Assembly (NCBI GenBank): GCA_017478725.1
Contig: JAFVDD010000016.1
Span: forward strand, 1-40,275
Length of the DNA: 40,275 nucleotides
From: Paludibacteraceae bacterium
Lineage (GTDB): Bacteria; Bacteroidota; Bacteroidia; Bacteroidales; Paludibacteraceae
Direction of reading: 5' to 3'
Shown here: positions 1 to 8,287 of the stretch, one piece after another
Layout: each line of letters starts with the position of its first letter
Position numbering within the stretch: position 1 is the first letter of the stretch
The notes under the pieces: model-generated
What the model was told of the DNA's origin: nothing
The model's input: only the letters and a program-made list of their open reading frames with translations
Databases searched by the model: none
Translations under genes and position numbers: made by a program

Positions 1-520
1 AATAATCGGTGATAGTGCGCGGGTTGGCTGCATTGCCGTCCGCCCATTGTGCAAATACATAACCGGCATTCGGGATTGCAGTAAGTATTTGTTCTCCATC
101 AACCAACTCACATGTGATAGTTCCACCGGTATTGGTCTTCACATTGTAATCATAGTCGCCTATTGTCTTACAATTTGTAATTTGCATAACGAATATAGCG
201 GTAAAACTAAACTCATCATCCTCCAAATCGACTTCATTATTGAAATCGATTGTACGCGGGTTATCGGTATTATGGTCACTCCACTCGGAGAAAGCAAAGT
301 CCGCAGTCGGTACTGCCTCAATCGTCCAAATACACGTAGAGACATCGAAGGTTGCCGTGATAGTACCACCTCGAACGACAGCAACACTGTAGTCGTAATC
401 ACCACAAGTGGGGTCTTCGGCTCTATCCGAAGCCGCATTAGCAGCATGTACGCCTAACAACAGTCCTGCCGCTATCAGGAGTGCACGATAGGAAATACTA
501 TGTAAATTGTTTTTCTTCAT
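1..520 (-). CDS. Secreted InlB-type B-repeat protein, N-terminal part (runs off the left edge)
   Basis: From an ATG at 520 the frame stays open leftward for 173 codons to the window edge, so this is the start of a longer protein. Residues 1-29 look like a Sec signal peptide (MKKNN start, hydrophobic core LLIAAGLLLG, small residues HAANAA). Two imperfect repeats of about 60 residues follow. Each starts GDYDY, has a GGTIT strand and ends in a W-D-N-NPRT motif (FSEWSDHNTDNPRT, FAQWADGNAANPRT). That ending is typical of the divergent InlB/Flg_new B-repeat fold of bacterial surface proteins. The start lies 22 bases after the stop of the gene at 543-1526 on the same strand, so the two are probably co-transcribed from the promoter at 1714-1746. 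A surface location is inferred; no ligand can be named. Confidence 0.75.
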   Translation of the reverse strand, partial: MKKNNLHSISYRALLIAAGLLLGVHAANAASDRAEDPTCGDYDYSVAVVRGGTITATFDVSTCIWTIEAVPTADFAFSEWSDHNTDNPRTIDFNNEVDLEDDEFSFTAIFVMQITNCKTIGDYDYNVKTNTGGTITCELVDGEQILTAIPNAGYVFAQWADGNAANPRTITDY

Positions 521-542
521 TCTCTATGTTTTGCTTAGATGA

Positions 543-1526
543 TTATAAAACGTCGTGTACGGGACGAACGGCGCACCCCCACTCTCTATTCAAGTTACGC
601 TGAGCTGCAAGATAATTGGCATAAAATAAAACGCCACGAGCTTGAGCTATATTATTAAGGTCTGTTGAAGACCAATAGTATCCATAAGTAGTTTCAAGAC
701 TAACAGAGGTACCACTTCGTCTTCCTGACACAGGCAGAAAGACAACTCCCAAATTTTCCAAAACTGTCCATACATCAGAATCAGAAATTACGCTATTTGT
801 AAACGTTTTCCCACCATAAGCCCAGCCATCGCTCAATGCAGTTAGAGCTGTTTTAACATCTCCGGTTTCCAAACCAGCAATAATTGTATTCCAATCCCAA
901 CCATCAGGAAGCAAAAAAACTCCACTCACAGTCATTAGAGTTCCAAAAGCATATAACAAACGGTCATTTGCATCGGTTCTATTAAACAAATTCAGCCATT
1001 CAGCTGTTGTTAAAACACGCCAATCACCAGGAGCAGGAGCACTTGCAATACCACCATTAATTATGGCATTGTATTTCGCCCAATCTGCATTTGGAGAGTT
1101 TTGTGCAGACGACTCATTTGCACGATAATCAGAAGCTGTAGTACTTGAAGCCCACGGCTGAAAAAAATTAGCACCGCTATCCCATCCACTAGTACCCCAA
1201 GCATACAAATCTATCCACTCTGACTGTGTTGAGCGTTTAGAACTTGCAGTCGTATTACCACTAATAGCACCATTTGCGACACAATCATATTGGTTCTCCG
1301 CAAAACGCCATTTATTAGAGGAGGCACGATATTGCAAATTACCTTGCGAAAAGCGCACAACCTTTCCTTCGCCAATGGTAAAGTTACCAATTAAATCCTT
1401 ATGAGTATAACGCTGAAAAGTGATAGATGCATTACCCGAAAAAGACGAGGATACAGTTTCACAATCCTGCGCGAAGGCGCTAACAGAGAGGAGAGCTAAG
1501 GCAAAAAAACTAAAAAACTTTTTCAT
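543..1526 (-). CDS. Secreted FISUMP/DUF1566-like protein
   Basis: A 327-residue protein with a clear signal peptide (MKKFFSFFALALLSVSAFAQ). The body resembles the Fibrobacter succinogenes major paralogous (FISUMP)-type domain common in secreted Bacteroidetes proteins: VRFSQGNLQY, then WRVLTTAEWLNLF, LLPDGWDWN, LPVSGRRSG, GYYWSST and a final CAVRPV. The same motif order occurs in the lipoprotein at 26342-27043 (FSPGNLY, WRIMSDSEWNYL, LPDEWE, LPAAGRQ, GWYWAAT), so the two are paralogues. The DNA is visibly more AT-rich than the housekeeping genes around it, which may mean fast evolution or later arrival. It is transcribed from the promoter at 1714-1746 through a leader of about 180 bases that carries 8-bp and 11-bp repeats. 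The molecular function of the family is unknown to me. Confidence 0.8.
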   Translation of the reverse strand: MKKFFSFFALALLSVSAFAQDCETVSSSFSGNASITFQRYTHKDLIGNFTIGEGKVVRFSQGNLQYRASSNKWRFAENQYDCVANGAISGNTTASSKRSTQSEWIDLYAWGTSGWDSGANFFQPWASSTTASDYRANESSAQNSPNADWAKYNAIINGGIASAPAPGDWRVLTTAEWLNLFNRTDANDRLLYAFGTLMTVSGVFLLPDGWDWNTIIAGLETGDVKTALTALSDGWAYGGKTFTNSVISDSDVWTVLENLGVVFLPVSGRRSGTSVSLETTYGYYWSSTDLNNIAQARGVLFYANYLAAQRNLNREWGCAVRPVHDVL

Positions 1527-1562
1527 ATTTGTTATTGTATTAAAATTTCGTTATTAATTGGG

Positions 1563-1594
1563 CAGTTAACTAGCTGACTAGCCAAATAGGCTAC
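1563..1594. repeat. CTAG-type octamer array (4 units)
   Basis: Four consecutive 8-bp units: cagttaac, tagctgac, tagccaaa, taggctac. They lie in the transcribed leader upstream of the gene at 543-1526. This is the same family as the arrays at 4086, 9301, 10542 and 28403. Confidence 0.6.
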
Positions 1595-1609
1595 TATAAG
1601 CGCAGGGCG

Positions 1610-1664
1610 GACGGTACGTAATGGTCACGATATGGTCTCGTAAATGACCCGATATTGACCTGAA
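1610..1664. repeat. 11-bp degenerate repeat array (5 units)
   Basis: Five consecutive 11-mers: gacggtacgta, atggtcacgat, atggtctcgta, aatgacccgat, attgacctgaa. The second and third units resemble the 11-mers at 8199-8231. The array lies in the untranslated leader of the gene at 543-1526. Confidence 0.65.
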
Positions 1665-1713
1665 TTTAAAGACACATCCGATTCACAGGACTCCGCCTAT
1701 ACTTTTTGCGGTT

Positions 1714-1746
1714 GCAAAAGTACAAAAAAAAAATGACATATGCAAG
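1714..1746 (-). promoter_or_regulatory. Bacteroidota-type promoter for the 543-1526 gene
   Basis: On the minus strand: CTTG (1743-1746, -33 element), exactly 20 bases, then TACTTTTG (1715-1722, -7 element). This fits the TTTG / TAnnTTTG consensus of the Bacteroidota primary sigma factor. The start site would fall near 1707. Confidence 0.65.
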
Positions 1747-1806
1747 TACATACGCGAAAAAAGTACAAATTAAGCGTTTTTGCTAAATAGAGTTTGCAAA
1801 ATAAGG

Positions 1807-2085
1807 AAGGGGAGCCTCCCCCCGACCCCTCCCAGAAAGGAGGGGAGGCCAGATAGCGAGGGATGATCCGGCGGCAAGTATGCCGCCGAAATGCAAGACG
1901 GAAAACCATGGTCTCTGAGGGGAAGTATCCCCGCCAAGGAAAGAAGAGAGGGAGAGAGACGACATAACGACATGGCGACATGCGACATGCCGAGAGGGAA
2001 AGAGAAGCCCCACCCAACCCTCCCCCGTAGGGAGGGATGAGGAGAAGGGATGAAACGGCGGCAAGTATGCCGCCGAGATGCAAGA
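1807..2085. repeat. Composite repeat region: two copies of a G-rich palindrome plus AGTA-loop hairpin
   Basis: This fills most of the gene-free stretch between the dnaK terminator and the promoter at 1714. Two composite units of roughly 100 bp lie in the same direction (about 1807-1899 and 2000-2085). Each has a C-rich/G-rich palindrome (ctcccagaaaggaggggagg; ccctcccccgtagggaggga) followed by a perfect 8-bp hairpin, CGGCGGCA-AGTA-TGCCGCCG, at 1869-1888 and 2056-2075, and then atgcaaga. A third hairpin with the same AGTA loop but a different stem, GGGGA-AGTA-TCCCC, lies between them at 1919-1932. No gene is supported here; open frames in the region are products of the repeats. Confidence 0.7.
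1959..1989 (-). repeat. Short octamer array of the GTCGTCAT family
   Basis: acgacata, acgacatg, gcgacatg and a 7-bp cgacatg follow each other. Reverse-complemented, they match the units of the large array at 19398-19858. The flanking ctctttccctctcgg and G-rich palindrome are also shared with 19340-19397, in inverted orientation. Confidence 0.65.
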
Positions 2086-2089
2086 TGAA

Positions 2090-2114
2090 AGCCCCGCTCG
2101 GTGGGAGCGGGGCT
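2090..2114 (-). terminator. Terminator-like hairpin after dnaK
   Basis: Perfect 10-bp stem AGCCCCGCTC/GAGCGGGGCT with a 5-base loop, starting 8 bases past the dnaK stop. The following tract (ttcatctt) is only moderately U-rich, so strength is uncertain. Confidence 0.65.
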
Positions 2115-2122
2115 TGGGGATA

Positions 2123-4060
2123 TTATTTCACTTCTTCGAAGTCAACGTCCTCGGCGTCGGAGGAGCCGTTGTTGGCAGAACCGGAGGTTCCGGCATTTCC
2201 TGACGTTCCGGCGTTGCCGGCGTTACCGGGCTGACCTTGCGCCTGTTGAGCGGCTTGCTGGGCAGCGTACATCTCTGCAGAGGCGGCTTGGAAAGCGGTC
2301 ATCAGTTCGTTGTTGTAACGCTCACAGTCGTCTGCGTTCTTCTTCTCATACGCCTCTTTGAGGTTCTTGAGGGCAGCCTCGATCGGAGCTTTCTTGTCAG
2401 CCGGGATCTTGTCGCCGAACTCAGCGAGTTGTTTCTCGGTCTGGAAGATGGTAGCGTCCGCCTTGTTGAGTTTGTCAGCCTGCTCTTTGGCTTTCTTGTC
2501 GGCTTCGGCGTTGGCTTCTGCCTCGGCTTTCATGCGCTTGATCTCGTCGTCGGACAAGCCACTGGATGCCTCAATACGGATCTTCTGCTCCTTGCCTGTC
2601 GCTTTGTCCTTGGCGGTGACATTGAGGATACCGTTGGCGTCGATATCGAAGGTTACCTCGATCTGCGGTTCGCCACGACGGGCAGGCATGATGCCATCGA
2701 GGTGGAAGATACCAATCTGTTTGTTCTGGGCCGCCATCGGACGCTCGCCTTGCAGGACTTTGATCTCTACGGACGGCTGATTATCCACCGCGGTGGTGAA
2801 GGTCTCGGTCTTCTTGGTCGGGATGGTGGTGTTGGCTTCGATCATCTTGGTCATCACACCGCCCATGGTCTCGATACCAAGGCTCAGCGGGGTTACATCG
2901 AGCAGGAGGACATCTTTGACATCGCCTGTGAGTACACCACCCTGGATAGCTGCGCCGACTGCTACTACCTCGTCGGGGTTAACGCCCTTGGACGGAGCCT
3001 TGCCGAAGAATTTCTGTACGGCTTCCTGGATAGCCGGGATACGTGTCGAACCGCCAACGAGGATGATCTCGTCGATGTCGGAGGTCGTGAGTCCGGCGTT
3101 CTGGAGAGCCGTGCGGCACGGAGCGATTGTACGTTGGATCAAGTCATCAATCAGTTGCTCGAATTTAGCACGGGTGAGGGTCTTAACCAAGTGTGCAGGC
3201 ACACCATTCACCGGCATGATATACGGCAGGTTGATCTCCGTGGAGGTAGCAGACGAAAGCTCGATCTTCGCTTTCTCGGCAGCCTCTTTCAGACGCTGCA
3301 TAGCCATCGGGTCTTTGCTGAGGTCGGCACCGCCGTTCTCGTTCTTAAATTCCTGAACGAGCCAGTCGATGATACGATGGTCGAAGTCGTCACCGCCGAG
3401 GTGGGTATCACCGTCGGTTGCTTTTACCTCGAAGACGCCGTCGCCCAACTCCAGAACAGATACATCGTGTGTACCGCCACCGCAGTCGAAGACTACAATC
3501 TTCATATCCTTGTTGGACTTGTCGAGTCCGTAAGCGAGGGCCGCTGCGGTAGGCTCGTTGACGATACGGCGTACGTTGAGTCCGGCGATCTCACCGGCTT
3601 CCTTGGTAGCCTGACGCTGCGAGTCGTTGAAATAAGCAGGCACAGTGATGACAGCTTCAGTTACTTCTTGGCCGAGGTAGTCTTCAGCGGTCTTTTTCAT
3701 CTTCTGAAGGATGATAGCGGAGATCTCCTGCGGGGTGTAGAGGCGTCCGTCGATGTCCACACGCGGGGTGTTGTTGTCGCCGCGGGTTACTTTATACGGA
3801 ACGCGCGCAATCTCGGACTGGAGACGGTCGTAGGTCTCGCCCATGAAACGCTTGATTGAATACACAGTTTTGGTCGGGTTGGTAATGGCTTGACGCTTGG
3901 CAGGGTCGCCCACTTTGCGCTCGCCACCATCAATAAATCCCACTACAGAAGGAGTAGTACGTTTGCCTTCGGCGTTAGCGATAACCACCGGTTCGTTACC
4001 CTCCATTACGGCTACACACGAGTTCGTGGTACCTAAGTCAATTCCAATAATCTTGCTCAT
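2123..4060 (-). CDS. dnaK: Molecular chaperone DnaK (Hsp70)
   Basis: A 645-residue protein of normal DnaK length. It binds unfolded polypeptides in the cytoplasm in an ATP-driven cycle with DnaJ and GrpE. Visible landmarks: the N-terminal phosphate-1 motif [37 protein letters not shown], the phosphate-2 loop [15 protein letters not shown], the adenosine motif [12 protein letters not shown], the linker [19 protein letters not shown], a substrate-binding domain, and an Asn/Gly/Ala-rich tail ending EDVDFEEVK, the usual EEV-type end. The last base of VFDCGG differs from the more common VFDLGG (Cys for Leu), a mild substitution. dnaJ and grpE are not adjacent. The start ATG at 4060 gives the expected N-terminus. 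The era terminator lies upstream, so dnaK probably has its own promoter near 4125-4180; a weak candidate there has a TTTG inside the era terminator stem and a poor -7 element. Confidence 0.98.
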   Translation of the reverse strand: MSKIIGIDLGTTNSCVAVMEGNEPVVIANAEGKRTTPSVVGFIDGGERKVGDPAKRQAITNPTKTVYSIKRFMGETYDRLQSEIARVPYKVTRGDNNTPRVDIDGRLYTPQEISAIILQKMKKTAEDYLGQEVTEAVITVPAYFNDSQRQATKEAGEIAGLNVRRIVNEPTAAALAYGLDKSNKDMKIVVFDCGGGTHDVSVLELGDGVFEVKATDGDTHLGGDDFDHRIIDWLVQEFKNENGGADLSKDPMAMQRLKEAAEKAKIELSSATSTEINLPYIMPVNGVPAHLVKTLTRAKFEQLIDDLIQRTIAPCRTALQNAGLTTSDIDEIILVGGSTRIPAIQEAVQKFFGKAPSKGVNPDEVVAVGAAIQGGVLTGDVKDVLLLDVTPLSLGIETMGGVMTKMIEANTTIPTKKTETFTTAVDNQPSVEIKVLQGERPMAAQNKQIGIFHLDGIMPARRGEPQIEVTFDIDANGILNVTAKDKATGKEQKIRIEASSGLSDDEIKRMKAEAEANAEADKKAKEQADKLNKADATIFQTEKQLAEFGDKIPADKKAPIEAALKNLKEAYEKKNADDCERYNNELMTAFQAASAEMYAAQQAAQQAQGQPGNAGNAGTSGNAGTSGSANNGSSDAEDVDFEEVK

Positions 4061-4085
4061 AATATTCAGTATTTTAGTTAATTTT

Positions 4086-4125
4086 CCAGTTGACTAGCCG
4101 ACTAACTTTCCAGGCGACCAGGTTC
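4086..4125. repeat. CTAG-type octamer array (5 units)
   Basis: Five 8-bp units in a row in the dnaK leader: ccagttga, ctagccga, ctaacttt, ccaggcga, ccaggttc. Confidence 0.65.
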
Positions 4126-4154
4126 GCTAAACAAATGACAAAGACTGTGCCACA

Positions 4155-4189
4155 TAAAAAAACCTGCCAAATTGTCAGTTTTGGCAGGT
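4155..4189 (-). terminator. Rho-independent terminator after era
   Basis: On the minus strand a 10-bp stem, ACCTGCCAAA paired with TTTGGCAGGT around a 7-8 base loop, is followed directly by seven T. It lies between era and dnaK and separates them as transcription units. Confidence 0.85.
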
Positions 4190-4225
4190 CGAGAGGCTCG
4201 ACACCCGTTTATTCCTTGCGGCGTG

Positions 4226-5194
4226 TCATGTTAGGTCGTAGCCGTAGTGGCGCAGCCGGTTGGTGTTGGAACGCCAGTCTTTGTCCACTTTGACAAAGAG
4301 CTGGAGGAAGACAGGCTTCTGGAAGAAATCCTCAAGATCCTTGCGTGCCTGAGAGCCGACGCGCTTGAGAGCCGAGCCGGCTTTGCCGATGAGGATGCCT
4401 TTCTGAGACTCGCGTTCGCAGTAAATAACTGCACTGATGTGCAACGTTGAGTGCTCCTCCGGAGCGTTTATATCGACTTTGTCGAGTTTATCGTTCTTCG
4501 AACTGTTTATCTCTTTGAAGGACTCCACTTCCACTTCAACGGAATACGGGATTTCCTTGTCATAATTGAGAAGGATTTTCTCGCGGATAATCTCATCCAC
4601 AAAGAAGCGTGCCGGTTTGTCGGTCAGTTGGTCTTTGGGGAAGAAAGGCGGTCCGACGGGCAAGGCATCGCGGATGGCATCGAAGAGTTGGGAGACGCCG
4701 AACCGCTCCTGCGCAGAGATGGGGAAAATCGTTGCCTCGGGCAACCGGGTGTGCCAGAACTCAACAAGACGTTCCAAGGTATCCTGCGTCGTCAAATCTA
4801 TTTTGTTGATAACGAGGAATACGTGGCAACCTACCCCTTTACCCTCCCTTAAGGAAAGGGAGGCTATCTTCTTGACTTTCTCCACAAAATCGGGATTACG
4901 GTCAATGGAATCCTGCGGCTCGGTGACATAAAGAAGGACATCGGCATCCACGAGCGCCGAGCGGGAGAACTCCAGCATTTTCTCCTGCAGGCGATAGTTG
5001 GGCGAGAGGACTCCCGGGGTGTCGGAATAGACCATCTGGAAATCCTCGCCGTTGACGATTCCAAGGATGCGATGGCGGGTGGTTTGCGCCTTGGATGTGA
5101 TAATAGAAAGGCGCTCGCCCACCAGTGCGTTCATCAGTGTGGATTTGCCGACATTCGGGTTTCCCACAATATTTACAAAACCTGCGCGATGCAT
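4226..5194 (-). CDS. era: GTPase Era
   Basis: A ribosome-assembly GTPase that binds the 3' end of 16S rRNA during 30S maturation. The G1 motif GNPNVGKS is at residues 11-18, DTPG at 58-61, NKID at 130-133 and SAQ near 153. A C-terminal KH domain (ILIGKAGSALKRVGSQAR) binds RNA. I start it at ATG 5194 (MHRAGFVNIVG, the usual N-terminus in this phylum) rather than at an in-frame GTG at 5203; this ATG follows the M16 peptidase stop by one base, suggesting translational coupling. Residues about 111-124 (ASLSLREGKGVGCH) form an extra loop between the G3 and G4 motifs. It is encoded by a G-rich palindrome like the intergenic repeats at 1807-2085, so it looks like an in-frame repeat insertion. The downstream terminator is at 4155-4189. 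Confidence 0.97.
   Translation of the reverse strand: MHRAGFVNIVGNPNVGKSTLMNALVGERLSIITSKAQTTRHRILGIVNGEDFQMVYSDTPGVLSPNYRLQEKMLEFSRSALVDADVLLYVTEPQDSIDRNPDFVEKVKKIASLSLREGKGVGCHVFLVINKIDLTTQDTLERLVEFWHTRLPEATIFPISAQERFGVSQLFDAIRDALPVGPPFFPKDQLTDKPARFFVDEIIREKILLNYDKEIPYSVEVEVESFKEINSSKNDKLDKVDINAPEEHSTLHISAVIYCERESQKGILIGKAGSALKRVGSQARKDLEDFFQKPVFLQLFVKVDKDWRSNTNRLRHYGYDLT
4831..4863 (-). repeat. G-rich palindromic repeat inside era
   Basis: An 8-bp stem CCTCCCTT/AAGGGAGG (4843-4850, 4856-4863) followed on the minus strand by a GGGTAAAGGGG stretch. The same arrangement (palindrome, then G-runs) occurs at 1807-1850, 2008-2037 and 19344-19380. Confidence 0.55.
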
Positions 5195-5195
5195 A

Positions 5196-8096
5196 TTATT
5201 CACTAAATACTTTTCCTGCTGTCAGTTTGTGAACCTTGCCGAAGCGGGCTTTGAGTTCCTTCGCATTGATTTGTTTGGGATCGCCCATGACAAGTATCTT
5301 GACCGGTTTGCCTTGAACGTGTGTGGTATAGAAATCCACTATGTCATCGAATTTCAGTTTCTGGACCTGGCGGATCAGGAGGGTAGCCGGATCGATGGAA
5401 TAGCCGAGCCGCATCCAGTCAGTCATCCGCTGGCTCTTGGTACGGAACGTAGGATGATTGCTGAGCATGGACTGGCGGAGAATAGTACGTATATTCTCAA
5501 TATTCTCAGGGTTTTGCGGCATTGAATCCAGGAGCGAGCAATAGACATCCAGGGCATCCAGCACTTTGTCGGACTGGGAGCCCACATAGCCTATGAAACG
5601 GGTATTGCGTCCCTGGACGGGCGGAGTGACAAACGTGCCGTAAGCGGAATAAGCCATCGAACGTTTTTCGCGTATCTCATTGAGAACCAAGCCGGAGAAG
5701 CCACCTCCGAAATACTCGTTGAAAGCCTGATATTGCACTGCTTCGGTGTTCTTATAGGGAGTTCCCTCAATGAGGAGATAGACCTTGGCCTGCTGCATCG
5801 TAGCGTCCGGCAGGAAATAGAGTTCGGTCCGGTTGAAGGCAGTACGCGGGCGCTCAACCGGCGAATCCGTTTCGATAGCCGTTCTTGACACAGGCACATG
5901 CGAATAGAGGAAAGCCTTGACCGAATCAGCAGGCAATTTACCCGCGTAGTGCATCTCCACGCCATAATCAAGCGCATGGTGCCACTCGGCATCCAGTTGG
6001 GAAGCCGTCAGCTGGAGAATATCATTGAGCGAGGTACGCTTGATATAGGGAGAATTATCGCCATACAGCACATAATCATAGGCAGCATCGGCAATGACAT
6101 CCGTACTCTTTTTCTCCGTCTGGCGCGAAGAATAGAACTGACCTTTGATATTATTCAACTTGACATCATTCTCCGACGAGAAGTCCGGCAAGAGCATATG
6201 CAGATTGACGAGCGAAACGATTTCTTCCATATTCTGCTCGGCCCCCTCGATATCCACCGTGACATAGTTCTCGGAGACGCTATAGCTGCATTTGCCACCC
6301 AGCCGTGCCAGTTTGGCGCGGAACTCGCCGGCAGTCAGTCCGGGAGCACCTTTCATGCCCGCCAGTTCCATCATAGGAACAGCATACTGGAGCAGCGGCT
6401 GCCGATAGGTACCTACGCCGTATTTGAGGCGGAGCGTGAAGATATCGTTCTTAGGGTTGGGAGTCACGTAAACATAGATATTCTCGCCAAAACTATCCGC
6501 ATCTATATCCTTCAGATTCACGAAACGGGGAACCAGTTTGCCTGCGGGGATAGAGGTGAAGTTGCGGTAGTATTCCGACTGGCCTTTGGCAGGGTCAAGC
6601 GGTTTGATTTTCGGCTTTGCCAGCTTATCCTTCTTGGGATTGCCCTCCGCTATCTCGAATGTTTTGCGCGGAGCGGAGAAATATTTTCCGGCGACAGCCA
6701 TGACATCCTCTTTGGTCAGTTTGGCCAGTTGCTCTTTTTCGCGGAAGAGTTGCTCGAAGGGCACCTGATAGACATATCCCTGCAGGAGTGCAAACGCCTT
6801 GAGCATAGGGTATTCGAGCATACGGTCGTATTCCTGCATACTATTGAGTTTGACCGCCTCAAAGAGATCGTCGGAGACATTGCCCTGAACGAGTTGGTCG
6901 ATAGCAGTCATGACCAGTTTCTCGGTCTCCTTGAGCGAACGGTAAGACTGGCTCTCCATATCCATATAAGGGATAGCGATCACCTCGATACGTCCCATCT
7001 CGCGTGCGCCGCTGTTGGACGCCACAGCATACATGAGCCGGTTGTCCAGAATCATCTCGTCCAAGAGTCCGATACCCATCGAGTTGGAGAGCAGGTTGCA
7101 GGCAAAATCCAACGCCAGTTCGTCATCCGCACCCACTTTGACACCATCATACGCCACGCATAGTTCCGGGAAATAGCCCAGCTTGGCAGCGAAGCGCTCG
7201 TTGCCGGAGAAATCGGTAGGCTGGAAATGTTTGCGTTCGGGCAAAGGCTTGGCCTTCATACCTCCGAACGTCTTCTCGATGAGCGGTTTCACCTCTGCCG
7301 TCGAGAAATTGCCGACCAGGATAAGCGCCATATTATTAGGCACATACCATGTGTTGTAGAAATCTATTAGTTGACGCAGTTTGGGGTTTTTCAGATCCTC
7401 CGGGAAGCCGATGATATCGCGCGCGTACGCGCTTCCTTTATATAATTCCGCGTTGATGAACGACTGCACATGCTGGGCGTTGTCATCCGAATACATGTTG
7501 TATTCCTCAAACACATTCTCCAGCTCCGCCTGAAATCCACGGAAGACGGGATTCGTCAGACGGTCGGCATAGAGCGTCAGCCAGCGCTCCATCTGATAAG
7601 AGGGGAAACGATTGTGGTAATACGTCATGTCGTAGCTGGTAGCCGCATTCAGGTCCTCGCCGCCGATAGACTGAATCAGGTTGGAGAACTCGTCCGTGGC
7701 ATTGAACTGCGCAGAGATACGGCTCTGTTCGTTGATCTTCAGCTGAATAACTTCGCGTTCCTTAGGATCGTCGGTCATTGCCAGCGTGTCGTACAGGGCA
7801 ATAATATGCTCGTAGTGCGGTTTCTCCTTTTCCCAGTCGAGTGCGCCGATGCGGTCGGTTCCTTTGAAGAGCATGTGCTCCAGGTAGTGCGCCAGACCGG
7901 TTGCCGTTTCAGGCTCGTCGATCGATCCTGCGCGGGTCACCGTTATACCAAACACATCCGGCTGGTCATGGTCTTCCCACAAAAGAACCGTAAGGCCGTT
8001 GTCCAGTTGATACTCCGTAAAACCTTGCGGCAGCTGGGCAAAGGTCATAGCGGCACCGCCCAAAAGCAGCAGAAAGCCAAGTAAGATTTTTTTCAT
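5196..8096 (-). CDS. Secreted M16 family zinc metallopeptidase (two-domain, pitrilysin-like)
   Basis: A 966-residue protein with a signal peptide (MKKILLGFLLLLGGAAMTFAQ), so it probably acts in the periplasm or is attached to the outer membrane. The N-terminal half carries the inverted zinc motif HxxEH as H70-YL-E73-H74 (GLAHYLEHMLFKGT). The third ligand is expected among the glutamates of ELENVFEEY at about 191-199. The C-terminal half (from about residue 540) is the second, non-catalytic M16 pair; it has no HxxEH but keeps the RxxGxY-type segment (EKRSMAYSAYGTF). This is the normal layout of a single-chain M16 protease that degrades peptides in a closed chamber. It lies between tdh and era on the same strand and its stop is one base from the era start. 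Its substrate cannot be inferred. Confidence 0.93.
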   Translation of the reverse strand: MKKILLGFLLLLGGAAMTFAQLPQGFTEYQLDNGLTVLLWEDHDQPDVFGITVTRAGSIDEPETATGLAHYLEHMLFKGTDRIGALDWEKEKPHYEHIIALYDTLAMTDDPKEREVIQLKINEQSRISAQFNATDEFSNLIQSIGGEDLNAATSYDMTYYHNRFPSYQMERWLTLYADRLTNPVFRGFQAELENVFEEYNMYSDDNAQHVQSFINAELYKGSAYARDIIGFPEDLKNPKLRQLIDFYNTWYVPNNMALILVGNFSTAEVKPLIEKTFGGMKAKPLPERKHFQPTDFSGNERFAAKLGYFPELCVAYDGVKVGADDELALDFACNLLSNSMGIGLLDEMILDNRLMYAVASNSGAREMGRIEVIAIPYMDMESQSYRSLKETEKLVMTAIDQLVQGNVSDDLFEAVKLNSMQEYDRMLEYPMLKAFALLQGYVYQVPFEQLFREKEQLAKLTKEDVMAVAGKYFSAPRKTFEIAEGNPKKDKLAKPKIKPLDPAKGQSEYYRNFTSIPAGKLVPRFVNLKDIDADSFGENIYVYVTPNPKNDIFTLRLKYGVGTYRQPLLQYAVPMMELAGMKGAPGLTAGEFRAKLARLGGKCSYSVSENYVTVDIEGAEQNMEEIVSLVNLHMLLPDFSSENDVKLNNIKGQFYSSRQTEKKSTDVIADAAYDYVLYGDNSPYIKRTSLNDILQLTASQLDAEWHHALDYGVEMHYAGKLPADSVKAFLYSHVPVSRTAIETDSPVERPRTAFNRTELYFLPDATMQQAKVYLLIEGTPYKNTEAVQYQAFNEYFGGGFSGLVLNEIREKRSMAYSAYGTFVTPPVQGRNTRFIGYVGSQSDKVLDALDVYCSLLDSMPQNPENIENIRTILRQSMLSNHPTFRTKSQRMTDWMRLGYSIDPATLLIRQVQKLKFDDIVDFYTTHVQGKPVKILVMGDPKQINAKELKARFGKVHKLTAGKVFSE

Positions 8097-8198
8097 TGTT
8101 TTTGCTAATTATTTCGTTTAATATGTGTAAGTTGACAAAAATTGCGTGTCACAAAGGCTGTAAGGTCCCTATACGAACGGGGCTCTAACCTCCCTAAT

Positions 8199-8231
8199 AT
8201 GGTCTAGGTATGGTCTAGCTATCGTCTAGGA
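8199..8231. repeat. 11-bp repeat array (3 clear units)
   Basis: atggtctaggt, atggtctagct, atcgtctagga in tandem, with degenerate units continuing leftward to about 8166. It sits in the spacer between tdh and the M16 gene. Confidence 0.7.
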
Positions 8232-8247
8232 AAATCCTGAATGTTAT

Positions 8248-8287
8248 ACAACTCAAGGAGCACTCTTTACCACTCCAGGAGCACTTT
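8248..8287 (-). repeat. Tandem duplication of the tdh 3' end
   Basis: The last codons of tdh (270-287 of the 8000 block) are repeated at 8249-8266, offset by exactly 21 bp. The coding copy reads K V L L E W stop; the downstream copy reads R V L L E L Y with mostly silent or conservative changes. Confidence 0.7.

Noticed and set aside
160-447. Short frames on either strand inside the first 520 bases
   Set aside because: They are out of frame with the partial secreted-protein gene, which has a signal peptide and InlB-type repeats.
1697-2083. Small minus-strand proteins in the dnaK downstream region
   Set aside because: The frames translate G-rich palindromes, hairpins and octamers, giving low-complexity Ser/Leu/Gly products without a start context.
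2237-3859. A 540-codon open frame antisense to dnaK
   Set aside because: Codon bias in dnaK produces long antisense frames in many bacteria; the product has no recognisable domain and dnaK is unmistakable on the other strand. The same reasoning applies to long antisense frames over secA (35183-37087), the M16 gene (5898-7163), gdhA (10733-11938) and the kinase (11965-13203).
5195-5203. GTG start for era at 5203
   Set aside because: It adds three residues absent from the typical MH(R/K)AGFVNIVG N-terminus and overlaps the preceding stop; ATG 5194 fits better.
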